In this document: positions 11,191 through 35,826 of the stretch, in pieces
How positions within the stretch are numbered: the first letter of the stretch is position 1
How the letters are laid out: each line of letters begins with the position of its first letter
NCBI GenBank assembly: GCA_025642065.1
Contig: JAODUP010000356.1
Coordinates: forward strand, 268,501 to 332,500
Reading direction: 5' to 3'
Length of the DNA: 64,000 bases
Source: Paralvinella palmiformis
Lineage: Eukaryota > Annelida > Polychaeta > Terebellida > Alvinellidae
Made by a program: the position numbers and the translations under genes
The notes under the pieces: model-generated
Told to the model about the DNA's origin: nothing
Databases searched by the model: none
What the model saw: only the letters and a program-made list of their open reading frames with translations

Positions 11191-12024
11191 TATTTTATGT
11201 TAATATATTATATTAACTGTTGTAATAGTTTGCTGAAGAAATGATATGCAGTTTTTGGTAACTTAATTTTGCTTCCTCTGCGTATGAATTATTACAGTCT
11301 TTGTTTGATATTTTGTGCTTTATTTTATATTTAAACGACAGTGGGCTTTTCTTATTTTCTTTTTTAAAGGCAATGCCACATAATAAGTTAGTTAGTTTGT
11401 TATATGCATGCCTTCTGTGTTTTGTATCACAAAATTGTGTTACAGGATTACTGGACAATACTACGCAGGATTCATGCCATCTTTCAACAGTCTGATGAAC
11501 ATGCAAGCTATGGAGAATGTTTGAAAATATAGGCAAAACATAAAAATTTGGCATTTATGGGGGGGGGGGGGGGGACCCTCAAAATGAAACAATCAAATGC
11601 TTAAACAAATTTTACCAGTTTGGGGGTCAGAATGTTTCAATCAAATACACAATTTTGTGCATAGTTGTGCTATCCTAAGTTATGTTTGGTAACTTTTTTC
11701 TAATTTTTCACAAACAGTTTCTGAGATTTGGCAGTTAATGGCACACACAAAATGATGGCAATAGTTCATTGGACCTTCGGCCCGAAGGACTAAAAATGTG
11801 TATGAGCCACACAAATTACACAGGGCTACCCTCAAAAGGCAAAGCGACAAGTAATTAAGATTTGTGTATGTTGTTGACACTACATGTAAGTTGTAACTTA
11901 TGCATATTATTGTGATCTGTCCTTGCATGTGTTATTCAACAGAAGTAGCACAATGTTCGATTCTATAAAACTCTAGCATAAGTTATTTACGTCTTATAAA
12001 TTTCTTTGTGTTTGTTTCTGATAG
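11191..12024. other. Sequence between hAT segment and DUF4806 exons
   Basis: Holds a 14-bp poly-G run near 11561-11574 and two open frames of no recognisable family. If the DUF4806-type gene is real, further 5' exons are expected here or in the preceding segment; I see none that I can support. Confidence 0.35.
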
Positions 12025-12944
12025 CAATTGAGGTCAAGATATTGGCAACCATCAAGGATATCAAAGACACCCTAAGGCATAAAAACCGGCAGTTGATGAA
12101 CATCATCAGCTACTTAAAGGTGGAGGATGAGGAAACTGTCCCATCGAACGATATCAATATCTCCTTACAAACAATGGTTGCTCTGGACCAGCTAGAAAAT
12201 ACACTGAAAAATTCAGTGAAGATGAAAATATTAGTAAGACTTAACTTGTTAAGTACTCTACATGTTATGGAACTTTACTTTAAAATATAAATTAAAATAT
12301 ATGTCTGATTTAATGGCAATAAAGTTGTGATTCTATTTCCTTAAAATTGAGTTGTTTTTTGGTTTGATCACTTTGTATAGCATCATTCACGTTGTTAACC
12401 TTTCTTGTCAGATTAAATACCTAGTCTCGTTTCGGAGTGCTGGCTTTAAATAAACCATCAGCAGGATGATGAAGGAGCTATTGTCTCCTCAACTAGCCCT
12501 GGGGTTTAACTGGTGTGGCAGGGGCAAGAAGAGGACATTCTCCGTCCTCAACATGTACAAAGCAGTTCGACGTAAGTTTATTATATAACACAAATCATGT
12601 CTCTGCAGCCAGCATAAACAGCTAGGGGTTATACTTAATATTTTCAATATAATAATACTTCTATAAACATTTAGACGTGTATATTTATATTCAATTAATA
12701 TAGACTTTAAGAATGTTTTTTTTCACATATATTTGATGGATTATTGCAACTGTTCAGTATGAACCTTTACATTCATTAAATAATGTGAAACTAATTCCAC
12801 CTGTAACTTTAGTGTATTCAATTCAAAACAGCGGCAGCACGGAAAATTCGTCATCTTCCTCAGATTACAGAGGTGGACATCTCCGTTCGAGCCCGCGAAT
12901 GGCTGAAACTCTCAGCTGATCGTCTCGCCGGGGGGAAGACCTAG
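12025..12944 (+). pseudogene. DUF4806-type gene, three exons, one in-frame stop
   Basis: Exon a, 12025-12233 (acceptor TGATAG, donor GTAAGA), encodes a helical segment with IKDIKDTLRHKNRQ. Exon b, 12412-12571 (acceptor TTGTCAG, donor GTAAGT), encodes KYLVSFRSAGFK, a TAA at 12451-12453, then MMKELLSPQLALGFNWCGRG, the Leu-rich and FNW-x-GR-x-K core of DUF4806. Exon c, 12832-12944, encodes IRHLPQITEVDISVRAREWL and ends in TAG. Phases join (0 then 1), giving one reading frame apart from the TAA. DUF4806 proteins have no known biochemical role that I can name. The single stop in otherwise clean spliced exons suggests recent loss, a polymorphism or a sequence error. Confidence 0.7.
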
Positions 12945-13001
12945 CAGAAATGTCATCCGTAACCAGGAGAATCAGGAGCAATCCGACTCGGACTAATATT
13001 G

Positions 13002-13052
<51 letters not shown>
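13002..13052. repeat. (AT)n microsatellite
   Basis: About 24 uninterrupted AT/TA units just downstream of the DUF4806 stop codon. Confidence 0.95.
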
Positions 13053-13054
<2 letters not shown>

Positions 13055-13524
13055 ACCATATGAATGTGAATTCACATTTCAGTTTATATTGTAGGTTGTG
13101 TTTCATTGATTAGTTACTATTTTTGTTTTAGTCTTATTGATATGTTTGGATTTAATTTCCATATTGATATAAAATTATTTAAAACCAATAGGGCTTGATA
13201 ATTATCAATGTGCATCTTGCAAATTTGAAATTGGTTTGTTGTATTCTTTAACTAATTTGTTGGTGTGTTAGTCACTTAAAAGGACAAGTGTTAATGTACC
13301 GTAGTTGTACTATCAACAAATCACAAAATGTGTATCATTTTCCTTGACGCAAAGTTGGAATATATTATTAATTGAATACGCAATTTGTAAGACTTATAGA
13401 ATGTTATTATTATCAGCCTTATTATAAGTTTGTTTGTGAAAGAGGTCAATCAGATAATATACATGCATCTGTGGTGGAATATGCACTGTGACATAATAAA
13501 TTATAATTAATGACAATAGAGGCT

Positions 13525-13815
13525 AAACGTTGGATACACTTTGTCTCCAACATTGGGCCAACGTCACCCCTATAAGCAGAACTAAATTGTTCCAATGTTA
13601 CTTTTCAACGTAGTGCCAACTAACTGAGTGATGTTGGCGCAACGTTAGGCCAACATACTATATCATTGCCACAGTATTGGGCATACGTTGGATATTCTTT
13701 GTTTCCATCATTGGGCCAACGTCGCCCCTATGAGCAGAACTACTTTGTTCCAATGTTGGTTTTCACCGTAGTGCCAATGACTCAATTGATGTTGAATCAA
13801 CATATGTGCTTGTTT
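13525..13815. repeat. Subterminal repeats, right end of the TIR-bounded unit
   Basis: Two units about 161 bp apart share ACGTTGGATA, CATTGGGCCAACGTC, CCCCTATAAGCAGAAC-type, TTGTTCCAATGTT and AGTGCCAA. The GGGCCAACG motif mirrors the left subterminal repeats at 9737-10034. Confidence 0.8.
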
Positions 13816-13949
13816 GCTGGGTTGTTAATGATCGATATATAATAATATGGTTTATATGGATAAAGCTGTCTTAACTCTTACAAACTAAATTATGCATTTG
13901 AGTGCAAGCTTATCTAACAATATAGTAATTAAGACTCATGTTGACAAAC

Positions 13950-14015
13950 GTATAAAAACCGGTAGAAGGGACATATAATTTGGCCCAGATTGCAATTCAG
14001 CCTGTTCTATACATC

Positions 14016-14050
<35 letters not shown>

Positions 14051-14163
14051 ATATATAGTATATATAATAATCAATCTATAAAAACCGGTAGAAGGGACAT
14101 ATAATTTGGCCCAGATTGCAATTCGGCCTGTTCTATACCATATATATATATATATATATATAT
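13950..14163 (+). repeat. 63-bp duplicated segment separated by (AT)n
   Basis: TATAAAAACCGGTAGAAGGG through GGCCTGTTCTATAC occurs at about 13952-14015 and 14078-14139, each followed by an AT microsatellite. Near identity implies recent duplication, probably replication slippage across the AT tracts. Confidence 0.85.
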
Positions 14164-14419
14164 ACCACCTAGCTAAAGCGTGGGTCTTAGTAAATAAGAT
14201 TTTCAGGCTAAGATCGAACTCAGTTGCGTCTGTTATGATAAGATTTGCAAATTTTTTAATTTAGTAAATGGTATACATACGTACTGAGCTTATTGGAATG
14301 ACAATTTAATAATAATTCATTATCACATAAATTCTACTCCTTTATCCTAAGAAAGTATTCTTTATGTGGTCTCAATATTCGCAATGATTTAGTTCCCAGA
14401 TATAATAAACGTCAAAAGT

Positions 14420-14431
14420 ATTATTTTAATG

Positions 14432-14465
<34 letters not shown>

Positions 14466-14477
14466 CATTAAAATAAT
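14420..14477. repeat. 58-bp perfect palindrome with (AT)n core
   Basis: ATTATTTTAATGCAAT on the left is mirrored by ATTGCATTAAAATAAT on the right, with an alternating AT centre near 14448. Flanks GTCAAAAGT and CTATTTGAC extend it imperfectly. It could extrude as a cruciform. Confidence 0.9.
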
Positions 14478-14484
14478 CTATTTG

Positions 14485-14489
<5 letters not shown>

Positions 14490-14527
<38 letters not shown>

Positions 14528-14565
14528 CCAATAACAATATTTATAACTGTTATATGGTGATAAAA

Positions 14566-14604
<39 letters not shown>

Positions 14605-14615
14605 GTGTGTGTGTG
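14490..14615. repeat. Compound (AT)n/(AC)n/(GT)n microsatellite
   Basis: Two AT tracts, an AC tract (about 14566-14584) and a GT tract (about 14605-14618) follow the palindrome. Open frames here are artefacts of these repeats. Confidence 0.9.
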
Positions 14616-15009
14616 TGTTTCATTAAGAGTTTATTCTTATTGTTTCTATACACTATCTCTTAGAGAATTATAATACAGCGGATAGAAAGTACAGATGTTG
14701 TTGTTGCTTTTTTTCGTGTTGCTATTCTGGTTCTATTTTACAACGTTACGTTTATGATGTTTTACGTATTTATCACGCTGCACTTCCATTTCGGCTTCGT
14801 GGCGGGGAAAATGAAAACTAAATAAATAATATGATTGATTATTATAATAGTTTTAAATTCAAGTGAACACACATATCGCCATCTTATGTATGCGCTATGT
14901 GTTGCACACGCCAAATGATCTTAAAGTTACTATAGCTACATCTATTTAGATCATTGGTATGTCCGCAGGTTTAGTCACCCGGCTCCGTTTAGTAATCCCG
15001 AAAATTAAT

Positions 15010-29063
<14,054 letters not shown>

Positions 29064-29750
29064 ATGGTGTTTCCTACAAAGTACACATGACCAACTTGTA
29101 TTATTAAAAGAATCTATGAATCAGTCTAATCACACACACACATATGCACACACATGCACACACATATAATTCTAAAGACTAAGAAACAATTTTTACAAAC
29201 TCATTAAACCAAGGTTTGTTTTCTGGGCAGTAGACTCTTTTGGGAATCTAATGTAAGCTTAAGGATCTCTGGCTAGATAAAGATTAAGAAATACAGTGCA
29301 CACAACAAATTGTTCACAATAAGACCCGTAAAAGTTATTCACAGGATTTGTAATGGATCATAGACTGCAGGGTTAGAACTATTGCTCATGTTAAAGCTAT
29401 TTGCATGCATCCTACCACTATCAAATATGTTGGAGCACTAGTCTTGTATGACCGTATGTATACAGCATGGTTTAAGTAGTTTCTTTTTGTTTAAGAAATA
29501 GGTAAGTATATTGTATACACATCTATCTGTTTTTTTTGTACTTTTCTTTGCCTTCAAATAGTGAAATGGGTATTTTCTCTGATGGTGTAGTGTTTTGTAT
29601 TTTGATATCATTTAAGAATGCCTACTGGTGATTTTTGTCTATATTATTAAAACCTGTGACTGATATTAACAGTACGTTATAGATGGCTTTTTGAAAGCTG
29701 TGCATAATGACAGAGTTATTGAAAATAAACAGCATACTTCATTACTGTTT
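29064..29750 (+). other. Probable LAP3 3' untranslated region
   Basis: Follows the stop codon without a further splice signal. A canonical AATAAA lies at 29724-29729, which would give a 3' UTR of about 680 nt. Earlier variants exist (for example ATTAAA near 29203), so the true end is unproven. Confidence 0.45.
29724..29729 (+). terminator. Candidate polyadenylation signal of LAP3
   Basis: AATAAA, with a CATACTTCATTACTGTTTGTG tract following, GT/T-rich as expected downstream of a cleavage site. Confidence 0.45.
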
Positions 29751-29971
29751 GTGCAGTCTGAGAAAACTAATTCCTTGTGCCATTTTGCTATACACGAGTG
29801 TGTGGAATGTCTATCTAGAAAGTTTCAAGGAAGTGCCATTGATCCTGCTTTCTGAATTAAATATACATTAGGCCTATGCGAGCTCGTGCAATCTCGACAG
29901 TAATCTGGTTGAAGCATATGCAAGCTGTGATGGGATATTCATCAGTTTTATAGGTACAATTTGCACTCTAT

Positions 29972-29976
29972 ATATA

Positions 29977-30029
<53 letters not shown>
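29972..30029. repeat. (AT)n(AC)n compound microsatellite
   Basis: AT tract passing into about 16 AC units. Confidence 0.95.
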
Positions 30030-30032
<3 letters not shown>

Positions 30033-30404
30033 CTCTTGTTGCAAGTAATCGTCCTGATGTCACTGGTAATAAATTCAGTCAGTTGAGGCATCTTAAAGTA
30101 TGTTTCCCATTGCCAACCGAACCACAATTGCAGTGACATAGCACGCTTTCATGCACCGTCATACATGTATTGGTCATTCTACAAATCCTTGTTAATGACG
30201 TACTATTTGTTCACGTAAAAGCATTTTACTGTCAATGAACCCAATTTCGTTTTATTTTCAATGGTTTGGGCGTCTTCTGAAAGTAACTAAATCACCTGGA
30301 ACATGGAAACTAAACAGATTCTTTAGCATAGAATCAGCAGAAACTTTCATGTTTTAACATGCAAAAAACGCCATAATTTGATTTAGTGGAACCTGTCAAA
30401 CAAA

Positions 30405-31020
30405 CAGGGTGACTGAACTACCTTTATTTTGTACTTTTACGAGTAAAAGTTAGCCTCTTCAAAACTACTCGAGTAGAAGTAAAAGTAAACTTTTTAAAAT
30501 CTACTTGAGTAAAAAGTAAAACTACTTTCTGAAAGTAACTGAAGTAAAAGTAGAAGACAAAATGTATTTTAACCAAAAATATGTTGGCTTCAGCCGAAAC
30601 ATCGTATAAACAAAGCGAGCCTTCAAAAATAGGTTGGCAAAATTACGATGAGTCTTGAATATCAGTGACCATCAGCCGGAACATGTAGTCTATACCAAAT
30701 GTTAGCATTCTTACAAAACACAGTTTAATACCACACCAGATACACAAGCTGCACGGTGACATCTTGTAATGATAATTTGCAGCAGCTGTATCAATTGACT
30801 GTTTAATCGTAGGCTATGTTATAACTAAATAAGTAACGAAAATGTCGGAAGTAAATGAAAGTAACGAAATAAAAAGTAACGTTGTCGCAAATAAAACTAC
30901 TTTAGTACAAGTAAAAGTAGTTAGTTGAAATCATACTTCGTTACTTACAGTTACTTGGAAGAAAAAACCCTACTCGAGTATAGTAATAAAGTAGTTTCAC
31001 TTCGTTACGCCACACCCCTG
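30405..31020. mobile_element. hAT-type MITE, CAGGGGTG family, with 8-bp target duplication
   Basis: Ends CAGGGTGACTG (30405) and CACACCCCTG (31020) are inverted. CAAACAAA (30397-30404) and CAAATAAA (31021-31028) flank it, matching at 7 of 8. The interior is dominated by AGTAAAAGTA, AAGTAAC and CTCGAGTA motifs in both orientations. It has no coding capacity. Confidence 0.78.
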
Positions 31021-31438
31021 CAAATAAATACCTTCATTTTTTCCATGAATGGCTGAATTGGCGATTTTACATATCAAATTATCCTATAAAATATATTTAT
31101 GACCAAACAATATCAACTGAAAATATTTCAACTTTTTAATTAAGTCAGTAGCACCAAGCATACGTTACTAGATCCATTCAGTGATTGTGAACTCAGGTTG
31201 TCGTTGTTGTTGTTTTGTCGTTATTTATTAAAGTGATTGACTAAGAATGGTTGCGTTTTATCCCAATACCTGTTCTTGTTTGAAGTATCCTAATTGGGAT
31301 CATCTCTGTTATGAAACATATAAAGTGCCTATTCCAAAGGCATCTGCGGGTTTTATTTTTGTTGAACTTTGAATGACAACATTGATTTTCATCTCTCAAC
31401 ATTTTTCATCAGTGCCGATAACTTAACCGTCTTATTTT

Positions 31439-31477
<39 letters not shown>

Positions 31478-32389
31478 CTTGACGCATGGGTTCTTTTACA
31501 AAACGATCTGATGTCATGCCGAATTTGGTTAATTTCCCAGTCGTTTGTTCTCGCTTAATTCATTTACATTGTCCTCTTAGACTAATTTACATACATACAT
31601 ACATACATACACACATATATAAATATATACATACATACACACGTACATCTAGAACCAAGATACCGTACACCCCAGTCGATGACGTACGACGAGATGACAC
31701 TAAGCAAATATTTGTGGCAAATTGTGATCTACCCGCATTAAGTCACTAATTGGAATATTTCGTAATCGTAATTACAATCGCCATAATAAATAGAATAGAG
31801 AGCATGTAACACAAATAAAATAATATTGTATCCCATAGCAACACTTGGTGATGATGTTACTTGGATGAGATAGGTTATTACCGTATTCCCATCTTTTGCC
31901 TAAGTCTGGGTTGCGTTGTTACTTTGCTGAAGAAGAACAAAAGCGTTGCCTTAAATTTGGTGACTTAAAATAGAACAATAATTATAAGATATTAACGTCT
32001 AGTAATTATAATAGACAATACAATCCAAAGGCCTATACCATTATTCGTTGATTGTACACTTAATTATCACAAACAAGGCACATTGTCTCTTGAAAAAGAA
32101 TGGCAGAAAATAGCCACGAAGATGACAAGTTCTGCAATATTTACGTTGTTGCTGTTATTATTATTGTTATTATTATTATTATTTAATTTTTTGAATTCAG
32201 AATATTTTATCCGTGCCACGTACAACAATAAGGGGGCTTATTACTTTCAGGTATTAATGATAGTCAGTTTCGTAGAATAATTAAATATTTAAGTTCATAA
32301 ACAATCGAATGAAGAAATAAATAATCCGTTTCACAATTTCATCGACCCTTCACTCATTTAGGAGTCGTGTCCATTTGGACGTAACTGGG
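31021..32389. other. Intergenic sequence with microsatellites
   Basis: Contains (AT)n at about 31445-31474, (CATA)n at about 31592-31640 and (TTA)n at about 32152-32182. No gene recognised; open frames at 31486-31749 and 32083-32280 are repeat-derived. Confidence 0.5.
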
Positions 32390-32935
32390 CGGGCGCCTCC
32401 GTGGTTTAGTTGTTTGGTAGCGCGTTGGACTACAGATCACTGCCACTCGAGTTTCGACTCATCTTGGACTTCGCTTCGTTACCTCTAGGTTTTGGTTTTG
32501 TTGTTCGGGGAGAATACCCAGGCTGTCGCTTAATCAGCACAGCCTCTATGTTTGAGTGGTTGAGAAATCTCCTCCCCCACCACTCACATGGGAGCAGTAC
32601 CGAAAGATGGAGCCGAAATACCCTGAGGGTGGTCACTGCCAGAGTGTTTTACATCCTCAGGGGTTTTTAACGTCCCCCTTTATTTTAAATAATTCAGTGG
32701 AGACGGCAGCGCCATTTAACGTGGTCAGCCACCCACGATGTAGTGAGCCGAGAAATTAATCCCTGGAAAAGTTTCGACCTCTTACGGGGTTCGAACCTGT
32801 GACCGTTTGCACCAAGTGCCGACTGCTTAACCGCTAGGCCACCGGAGCTCACTTCGTTACCTCTAGAGTTGGCTCGACCGATTTAGCCTACCAGGTGTAC
32901 AAAAGTGGCCGTAAAACATCAACCATCATTACCAA
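32390..32935 (+). mobile_element. SINE family A copy, split by a SINE family B insertion
   Basis: The head (CCTCCGTGGTTTAGTTGTTT, GAGTTTCGACTC) is at 32390-32488 and the body (GGCTCGACCGATTTAGCCTA, ACAAAAGTGGCCGTAAAA) resumes at 32852-32935. The break carries CTTCGTTACCTCTAG on both sides because of the inserted SINE. Confidence 0.88.
32489..32851 (-). mobile_element. SINE family B, full length, nested in SINE A with perfect 15-bp target duplication
   Basis: On the minus strand it reads GAGCTCCGGTGGCCTAGCGG (A-box region), GGTCACAGGTTCGAACCCCG (B box), then the family B body ending CCCCGAACAACAAAACCAAA. CTTCGTTACCTCTAG is at 32474-32488 and again at 32852-32866. Confidence 0.92.
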
Positions 32936-34501
32936 TCACCTTCGAACGTAACTGATCTGGACATAAATTGATCGGTTTAACAAACTCGATTGTAACCAAT
33001 TCCATCGGCACACAAACGGTCAGTTAAATCCGTAATGATGTTTCAAGGTAATTAACGGCGGTTATTTAACATTACACTCTATATATATAATATCAAGCAT
33101 CTCGACATCTGGTTCATCACCTCAAGCGGTTATTAAGTCTCTGTATTTACAACTCACTATACCCTTCATCACCTAGGTCAGGTACTCTTTAAAACTTGTC
33201 TTAACAAAGCGTATTAAAATTTATTTATTCTGGAAGGGCGATATTTGGTTTGTTGACTTCCGGATACTGTTTTAGTGACGTTAAACATCCATGACTGATT
33301 GACAGCTAAGACTCCAGAATGCGATAATTCTTGGATCCATACTAATTAGAATCACCCAAATAATACACGGCAGGTATTTATTCCTGTACGTTTTGTTAAC
33401 TGATGCTATTTATGTAATAAACATAATTATAACGATATGTGTTGATATCCGACTTGTTACAATTGCTGCTTTGAAGTTAGTTTATTTCATCCATCTTCAA
33501 TTTTTTTTATCTACTGGTAACAATAATAACATAAATAAGGTCGAATGGGGGGGGGGGGGGTATTCCATTGTTTAACATACATAATATAATTTTATTGTGG
33601 CGATAAAAATCGAGGATGAGGAGAGATAGAAATAGCTACGATATTAATTATTTAGCGATATTAGTTAAAACTTGGAACGAAAATGCGATTAACGTCGACT
33701 GATTAGAATAGGATCGTCTTTACCATGAGATCTGTACCCGGATGAAATAAACGAAACAGTCTCGCATTGTTTAAATTATTAATTGTTTGTTCGCATCAAA
33801 ACCTATCGCTTTTCGAATGTTTATGTTAATTCCACAAATAGGTTACGTTTAACACCGTCTTCAGCCAATAATCACCAATCACACACCACATTAATCGCCA
33901 TTTTGTAAACATTATCTACAGAAATAACAAGCCGCCCTATTTAAGAAACCTTTATATGTAAGCAATATGTCTGTTTATGCAAAATCCCGATACCACGTTG
34001 CTACTCTTTACTTCTGAACATCGCGGAAAAAAGAGAGGAAAAACCAAATTATTTTCTCAGCAGTCATCGATTTCTCCAAATAACAAAGTCCTTTTAGAGG
34101 GAAGAACGGACTCACTGAGATAGTTCTTATTGATTTGGTATTAATGAAGTCATCTGTACAATAAAGCGTCTTAAAATATTTTTAGAATTGCACCTAGTTT
34201 AGTAAAAATATAACAGATATTTGCTTTGCCAATAAATATGTTGACAGTGTCGTTTTGATGCATCACTCATTGACATGTCATGCCTCTTACAGAAGAATGA
34301 TACCCCTAACCACATTACACACCTGTAAATGACATGTATATATTATGAAATAATGATATTGGTCTATCAGTCAAATAAAAGTTGCCTGACAAGAAGCATC
34401 GGTGCTAACCTATTATCTACCTGTATGTGTGTGAATGAAGGAAGCTGGTAAGTGTTATTATATGCTTTAATAATTTATCATAATTAAACAAACTGTAATT
34501 A

Positions 34502-34552
<51 letters not shown>

Positions 34553-35163
34553 TGGTACAACTGACCTCTATTTAAGTCAATGTCCATTTTATAGATCAAA
34601 CAGTTAATTTGTCAAATCTAGTCATCTGATTTGCATGCTAATTAATGACAGAATAAGGGACAAGGCCGGTCATGTTATAGTTGCATTCGATGATTTATTG
34701 GGTCAATATCTGTTCTTGATATAACGCTGATTCCAAAATACAACTTTATTCCCATAAAAAGCATTATATTTAGGTCTGTTTAGTGGTTAATTTATTAAAA
34801 AAAGAGAACGTTCAATTACGTGTTAATTTGATATATTCAGCCTTTATGTAATTTTATGGTTCTAAAAACACTTTCTTCTCCTAAAATTAAGTTCCACTTT
34901 GTTTTCTTCATTAACCTGGTCTTAAGCACAATACCTCTTTATTTCTGTAGAAATAGATTTGCCGAGAGACATGTTAAGAAAACAGATATGTTTGATGTTA
35001 TTCCTCTTCTCTTCAATAATATCTTCAGCAAAGTTTGGTACGTAATTGAGCAATTTTCTTTCCTGGTTTCGAAGAATGCGAAAATAAATAACAAATACTA
35101 AAATTCCTTGTATCGCTTTAATCTGTAATTCATACACATAATTGTCGCGTATTGAATTTTCAG
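32936..35163. other. Intergenic sequence upstream of the fibrinogen-domain gene
   Basis: Holds a 14-bp poly-G run near 33547-33560 and an (AT)n run at about 34508-34547. First exon(s) with a signal peptide for the gene at 35164 are expected here; none could be supported. Confidence 0.4.
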
Positions 35164-35676
35164 CGCGTCTAACCGTACGTTTCCAAGATTTCGGTATACT
35201 TCCTGGTAAGGAACAGTTTATTACTGATGACGCTCCAGACACATGTGCAATTTTCAACAACGGTGAATGTGTAGCTCATCCGAGACATAGCCAGTTTCGA
35301 ATTAGAGATAATGATTCGATCATCTCCTTCGCAAGTGTTACGCCGATAGGCACCAATCTAGGTTGCTGGCATAACCTTTATATGATGTCAATATCAGAAG
35401 CTGAGGCAGAGAAGTGGACGGATCGGTGGACTGTCTGTCGGTTGACGGAGTCATCGATGTTCGTCGACAAAGAGAGGTGCTCCTATGTGTGTCGATACAG
35501 CGAAACGTGTACGGAGATACAAGTAATAAAAACAGCAAATAGCATCAGGAATAGTTCTTGGACTTTGTGCTACATTGATATCACATTGGTATTTTCTTTG
35601 TTGTTCTTTATAAAATTATTTGTTGATAGTATTTTAATTTTCCGATTATAAATAAGTACATGCAAATGATTATGAC

Positions 35677-35765
<89 letters not shown>

Positions 35766-35769
35766 CTCC

Positions 35770-35826
<57 letters not shown>

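Larger units (their letters stand above)
9721..13821 (+). mobile_element. TIR-bounded 4.1-kb unit carrying a DUF4806-type gene
   Basis: The left end CCCAGCAAACATGCATATG (9721) pairs with the right end CATATGTGCTTGTTTGCTGGG (13801-13821) as an imperfect terminal inverted repeat. Both ends continue into subterminal repeats rich in CCAACGTTGG and GTTGGGCCAA (9737-10034 and 13525-13800). Inside are a hAT-derived segment (about 10700-11190) and three spliced exons of a DUF4806-type gene (12025-12944) on the + strand. No clear target duplication is seen (left flank ACTTT, right flank TTGTT). It could be one DNA transposon with its own gene, or a host-like gene between two related MITE ends. Confidence 0.5.

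Noticed and set aside
14389..14673. Overlapping open frames of Tyr/Ile and Cys/Val repeats
   Set aside because: Pure translation of AT, AC and GT microsatellites.
660..15000. Leader exon for the minus-strand LAP3 paralogue
   Set aside because: Searched by eye for a reverse copy of the 34-codon exon; no candidate had both a similar peptide and a donor.
32410..32759. Protein-coding frames on both strands
   Set aside because: They fall entirely within the SINE B and SINE A copies and recur at the other SINE copies.
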